Of a DNA stretch of 64,000 bases, positions 61,740 through 64,000 are shown piece by piece. The translations under genes were made by a program, and so were the position numbers. Source of the stretch: JAEZDC01 sp036676415 (GTDB lineage Bacteria > Bacteroidota > Bacteroidia > Chitinophagales > Chitinophagaceae); contig JAKFCX010000039.1 in assembly GCA_036676415.1 (NCBI GenBank), positions 1 through 64,000 on the forward strand, in the 5' to 3' direction. The notes below the pieces were generated by a model. It saw only the letters and a program-made list of their open reading frames with translations, was not told the origin of the DNA and searched no databases. How positions within the stretch are numbered: the first letter of the stretch is position 1; the number at the start of each line of letters is the position of its first letter.

Positions 61740-62526
61740 GTTGCTGTTTTAATTGATAGTTTGTAAGATCGAACTGTACCGGCACAATGCTAACATAATT
61801 ATTCTTTAATGCCCACACATCGGTGTCTTTTCCTTTATCGAAATTTACGAATTCTCCTGTGAGCCAGTAATATTTTTTTCCGTGTGGGTCTGCTCTTTCA
61901 TCAAAATCTTCTTCATATTTAGCATAAGCCTGTCGACAAACTTTGAATCCTTTAATAAGATCAACAGGTACTGCAGGAATGTTAACGTTCAGGCAAAGAT
62001 GCTTGTCAAGTTTTTTAAACAATATCTGTTCAACGATAAGCCTTGCATATTTGATAGCACCTTCAAAATCTGCTTCGATGCTAAAGTCCAACAAACTGAA
62101 GCCGATGCTTGGGATACTTTCAATAGCAGCTTCGAGGGCAGCAGACATAGTGCCTGAATAAATTACATTGATGGAGTGATTGGCTCCATGGTTCACACCA
62201 CTTAAACAGATGTCGGGTTTGCGATGCAGAATTTTATCTACTGCGAGTTTAACACAATCAACAGGAGTTCCGCTGGTGCTGTAAGCTTCAATATCACCAA
62301 AAACATGTGATGGCTGTAATCTTAATGGTTGACCAATGGTGATGGCATGGCCCATTCCGCTTTGTGGTTTATCGGGAGCCACTACCACAACTTTTCCAAG
62401 ATCTTTTACCGCTTCCACCAAAGCTCTTATTCCTGGTGAAGTGATACCATCGTCATTGGTAATGAGTATCGTTGGTTTTGGATTTTTCTTCGCTGTTTTC
62501 TTCGCTGATTTTTTTGCTGTAGCCAT
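61702..62526 (-). CDS. surE: 5'/3'-nucleotidase SurE
   Basis: 274-residue metal-dependent nucleotidase acting on nucleoside monophosphates in stationary phase. ILITNDDGITSPGIRAL (metal-binding Asp-Asp), YSTSGTPVDCVKLAV, LSGVNHGANHSINVIYSGTMSAALEA match. The N-terminus begins with a basic Lys/Ala-rich extension, MATAKKSAKKTAKKNPKP, before the core; it is absent in most family members. Start at 62526 chosen over 62559. Divergent from the XRE-S24 gene; its upstream region includes that gene's operators. Confidence 0.94.
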   Translation of the reverse strand: MATAKKSAKKTAKKNPKPTILITNDDGITSPGIRALVEAVKDLGKVVVVAPDKPQSGMGHAITIGQPLRLQPSHVFGDIEAYSTSGTPVDCVKLAVDKILHRKPDICLSGVNHGANHSINVIYSGTMSAALEAAIESIPSIGFSLLDFSIEADFEGAIKYARLIVEQILFKKLDKHLCLNVNIPAVPVDLIKGFKVCRQAYAKYEEDFDERADPHGKKYYWLTGEFVNFDKGKDTDVWALKNNYVSIVPVQFDLTNYQLKQQLEKTLVSPNAKR

Positions 62527-62597
62527 GCTTGTTAAAACTATTCTGCAAATGTGACACAAAAGCGTTTCAAAAAAAATTGTGGAAAAAATTTGGATTA

Positions 62598-62635
62598 ACT
62601 AAAAAGTTTAGTATTTTGCAACTAAATCAATTAGT
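62598..62635 (+). promoter_or_regulatory. Twin operator palindromes flanking the promoter of the XRE-S24 gene
   Basis: ACTAAAAAGTTTAGT (62598-62612) and ACTAAATCAATTAGT (62621-62635), both ACTAA-N5-TTAGT, with starts 23 bp apart (about two helical turns). A TATTTTG promoter-like box lies between them. The second ends 2 bp before the ATG at 62638. The spacing suits two repressor dimers side by side and negative autoregulation. Confidence 0.65.
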
Positions 62636-62637
62636 CT

Positions 62638-63390
62638 ATGTCTTTTGCAGGAAAAAATCTCCGTTACCTCCGTAAGCTTCGTGGCTGGACACAGGAAGAA
62701 TTTGCCAATAAGCTCAAGATCAAACGATCATTGTTGGGTGCCTACGAAGAAGAAAGGGCAGAGCCCAGATTAGAAGTAACTGAAACCATTTGCAATATTT
62801 TTAAGATGACGATGGAAGAGTTCTTTCTCAAGGATCTTACAACTGCAAAAGGCAGCAGTTACCTGGAAAGAAGAAGGCAATTGAAAATGGTTGCAGAAGT
62901 TTCAGAGATCCAGTTTGTACCGGTAAAAGCTGCTGCAGGTTATATGGCAGGTTATGCTGATCCGGATTTTGTAGATGAATTGAACACTTTCACTTTGCCA
63001 ATGCTGGCTCCAGGTCAATATAGAGCTTTTGAGATTATGGGTGATAGTATGTTGCCAACTCCAAGTGGTTCTGTTATTGTGTGTGAAAAGGTAGACGACC
63101 AGGAAGATATTAAGAACAGCCAGGCTTATATAGTGGTGAGTAAGAATGAAGGGATTGTTTACAAGCGGATCATGAAAAATAACAAGGCTAAGACAAAGCT
63201 TACACTTATCAGTGATAATCCTCAGTACGAGCCATATCATATCAGTGCAGAAGATGTATTGGAAATGTGGAAAGCCGTATATGTTTTACATAAGCCAACA
63301 CCACAACCAAGATGGGATGTAAATCAACTGGCAACTGTAGTTAATACATTACAGGAGCAGGTGAGTAGTTTGAAGAAGAAGATGAATTAG
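62638..63390 (+). CDS. XRE family repressor with S24 (LexA/CI-like) domain
   Basis: 250 residues. Helix-turn-helix (about 5-60; LRKLRGWTQEEFANKLKIKRSLLGAYEEERAEP), S24 signal-peptidase-like domain (about 100-225) with Ser in EIMGDSMLP (about 139) and Lys in GIVYKRIM (about 180), the usual self-cleavage dyad. C-terminal coiled coil (NQLATVVNTLQEQVSSLKKKMN). Likely a stress-responsive repressor that inactivates itself; the cleavage Ala-Gly-like pair may be AAGYMAG (about 100-106). No recA or phage genes are nearby. Probably binds the palindromes just upstream. Confidence 0.9.
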   Translation: MSFAGKNLRYLRKLRGWTQEEFANKLKIKRSLLGAYEEERAEPRLEVTETICNIFKMTMEEFFLKDLTTAKGSSYLERRRQLKMVAEVSEIQFVPVKAAAGYMAGYADPDFVDELNTFTLPMLAPGQYRAFEIMGDSMLPTPSGSVIVCEKVDDQEDIKNSQAYIVVSKNEGIVYKRIMKNNKAKTKLTLISDNPQYEPYHISAEDVLEMWKAVYVLHKPTPQPRWDVNQLATVVNTLQEQVSSLKKKMN

Positions 63391-63454
63391 GCTTCCTCTT
63401 ATTTTAGATGTGTACTTTGCTTTCCGAACTGTTTGAATGAGACAGCATGTTTGT

Positions 63455-64000
63455 TTAGTTTTCGAACTTAACAACACTCTTATAAGCTGCCTTTGGCTTC
63501 AAAGCTTTATCAAATAACAGTGGATAATCTTTTCTTCCTTTGACAGGAAAATTGTCCAGCCAGCTATACCTGTCACTTATGTTCCAGAAGGTAACACCTG
63601 TGATGTGCTTTTTGTATTTGCGAAACATTTCAAACACCATCTGATACTGTTTTGTTTGAGTTGTTTCTCTTGTAGTGGTATAGGTGGTATCGAAGTCAAC
63701 TGCTTTTTTTTCTCTTGCATTGTGTTCTTTTGGATAGACAGAGATATCCAGTTCTGTTATCTGAAGTGGAAGGCCTAACGAAGCAAAATCACTCAGCGTT
63801 TTATCCAGTTGTTCTTTTGTTGGTTCACTTAAAGTCCAGTGTGCCTGTAATCCAACTGCATGAACAGGAACACCATTGGCTTTTAACTTTTGAATCATGG
63901 TGATGATCTTTTTCCTTTTAACAGGATCAATTTCGTTGTAATCATTGTAAAATAGCATGGCATCAGGGTCAGCAGCATGTGCCCATTCAAAAGCTTTTGC
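63455..64000 (-). CDS. GH10 endo-beta-1,4-xylanase, C-terminal part (cut by window edge)
   Basis: The frame is open to the window end, so only about the last 180 residues are seen. GH10 signature: AFEWAHAADPDAMLFYNDYN, VGLQAHWTL, LQITELDISVYP with the nucleophile Glu, and VTFWNISDRYSWLDNFPV; the acid/base Glu lies beyond the edge. Secreted enzymes of this family hydrolyse xylan. No sorting domain follows the catalytic core at the C-terminus (ends VVKFEN). Neighbour on the left is the XRE-S24 gene, convergent. Confidence 0.92.
   Translation of the reverse strand, partial: AKAFEWAHAADPDAMLFYNDYNEIDPVKRKKIITMIQKLKANGVPVHAVGLQAHWTLSEPTKEQLDKTLSDFASLGLPLQITELDISVYPKEHNAREKKAVDFDTTYTTTRETTQTKQYQMVFEMFRKYKKHITGVTFWNISDRYSWLDNFPVKGRKDYPLLFDKALKPKAAYKSVVKFEN

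Overview
The window looks like an ordinary chromosomal stretch of a Bacteroidota bacterium, most likely family Chitinophagaceae. That placement is inferred from gene content; no rRNA is present. Clues are: secreted proteins with type IX secretion sorting domains of both type A and type B; TonB-dependent receptors; DUF4954, DUF5689 and S46-peptidase families; a LuxC-like acyl-CoA reductase beside a ferredoxin; promoters of the Bacteroidota form TTTG-N18..21-TAnnTTTG; and weak or absent Shine-Dalgarno sites. I see no prophage, transposase, integrase or CRISPR array.

Layout. 1-8.5 kb: repeat-rich edge, DUF4112 protein, peptidoglycan amidase, beta-helix lipoprotein, a candidate small RNA, DegP protease, LuxC-like reductase and ferredoxin, a degenerate M23-like protein. 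8.5-11.3 kb: ddl, a PASTA membrane protein, rhodanese and a duplicated-domain lipoprotein, all on +. 11.3-15.2 kb: small secreted proteins and a DPP11-like S46 peptidase. 15.3-17.8 kb: a TonB-dependent receptor under a TPP riboswitch, so probably a thiamine receptor. 18.6-19.2 kb: initiator tRNA, a GIY-YIG nuclease gene and a partial second copy of the tRNA plus terminator. 19.3-29.1 kb: era, der, DUF4954, glmS, a GNAT acetyltransferase and an M14 carboxypeptidase. 29.4-37.7 kb: two tandem giant PKD/type-B sorted surface proteins, an alpha/beta hydrolase and lnt. 37.8-40.2 kb: a 30-residue peptide gene, pepE and rpsF-rpsR-rplI. 40.4-46.8 kb: TonB receptor, DUF5689 lipoprotein, orphan GT28 half and a secreted endonuclease. 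47-52.1 kb: pepP, pssA, purS, rsmI and an M1 aminopeptidase. 52.2-57.3 kb: 7TM histidine kinase and LuxR-type regulator, rsmG, a GT2 enzyme. 57.5-64 kb: a matrixin-like pseudo-protease, tgt, lpxB, surE, an XRE-S24 repressor with twin operators, and the C-terminal part of a GH10 xylanase cut by the window edge.

The genes are mostly envelope and housekeeping functions: cell-wall synthesis (ddl, glmS), lipid and lipoprotein maturation (lnt, lpxB, pssA), secreted peptide degradation (S46, M14, M1, PepP, PepE), ribosome and tRNA functions (era, der, rsmI, rsmG, tgt, S6/S18/L9).

The least ordinary signals are non-coding: (1) a tRNA-fMet/GIY-YIG/partial-tRNA cassette with duplicated terminator, the nuclease stop codon lying inside the tRNA copy; (2) a dispersed intergenic element of about 52 bp with ten copies in 64 kb; (3) a composite of a 14-bp-arm inverted repeat plus a ~125-bp unit; (4) paired 15-bp operator palindromes ahead of the S24 repressor; (5) a solitary 30-residue cationic peptide gene with its own terminator.
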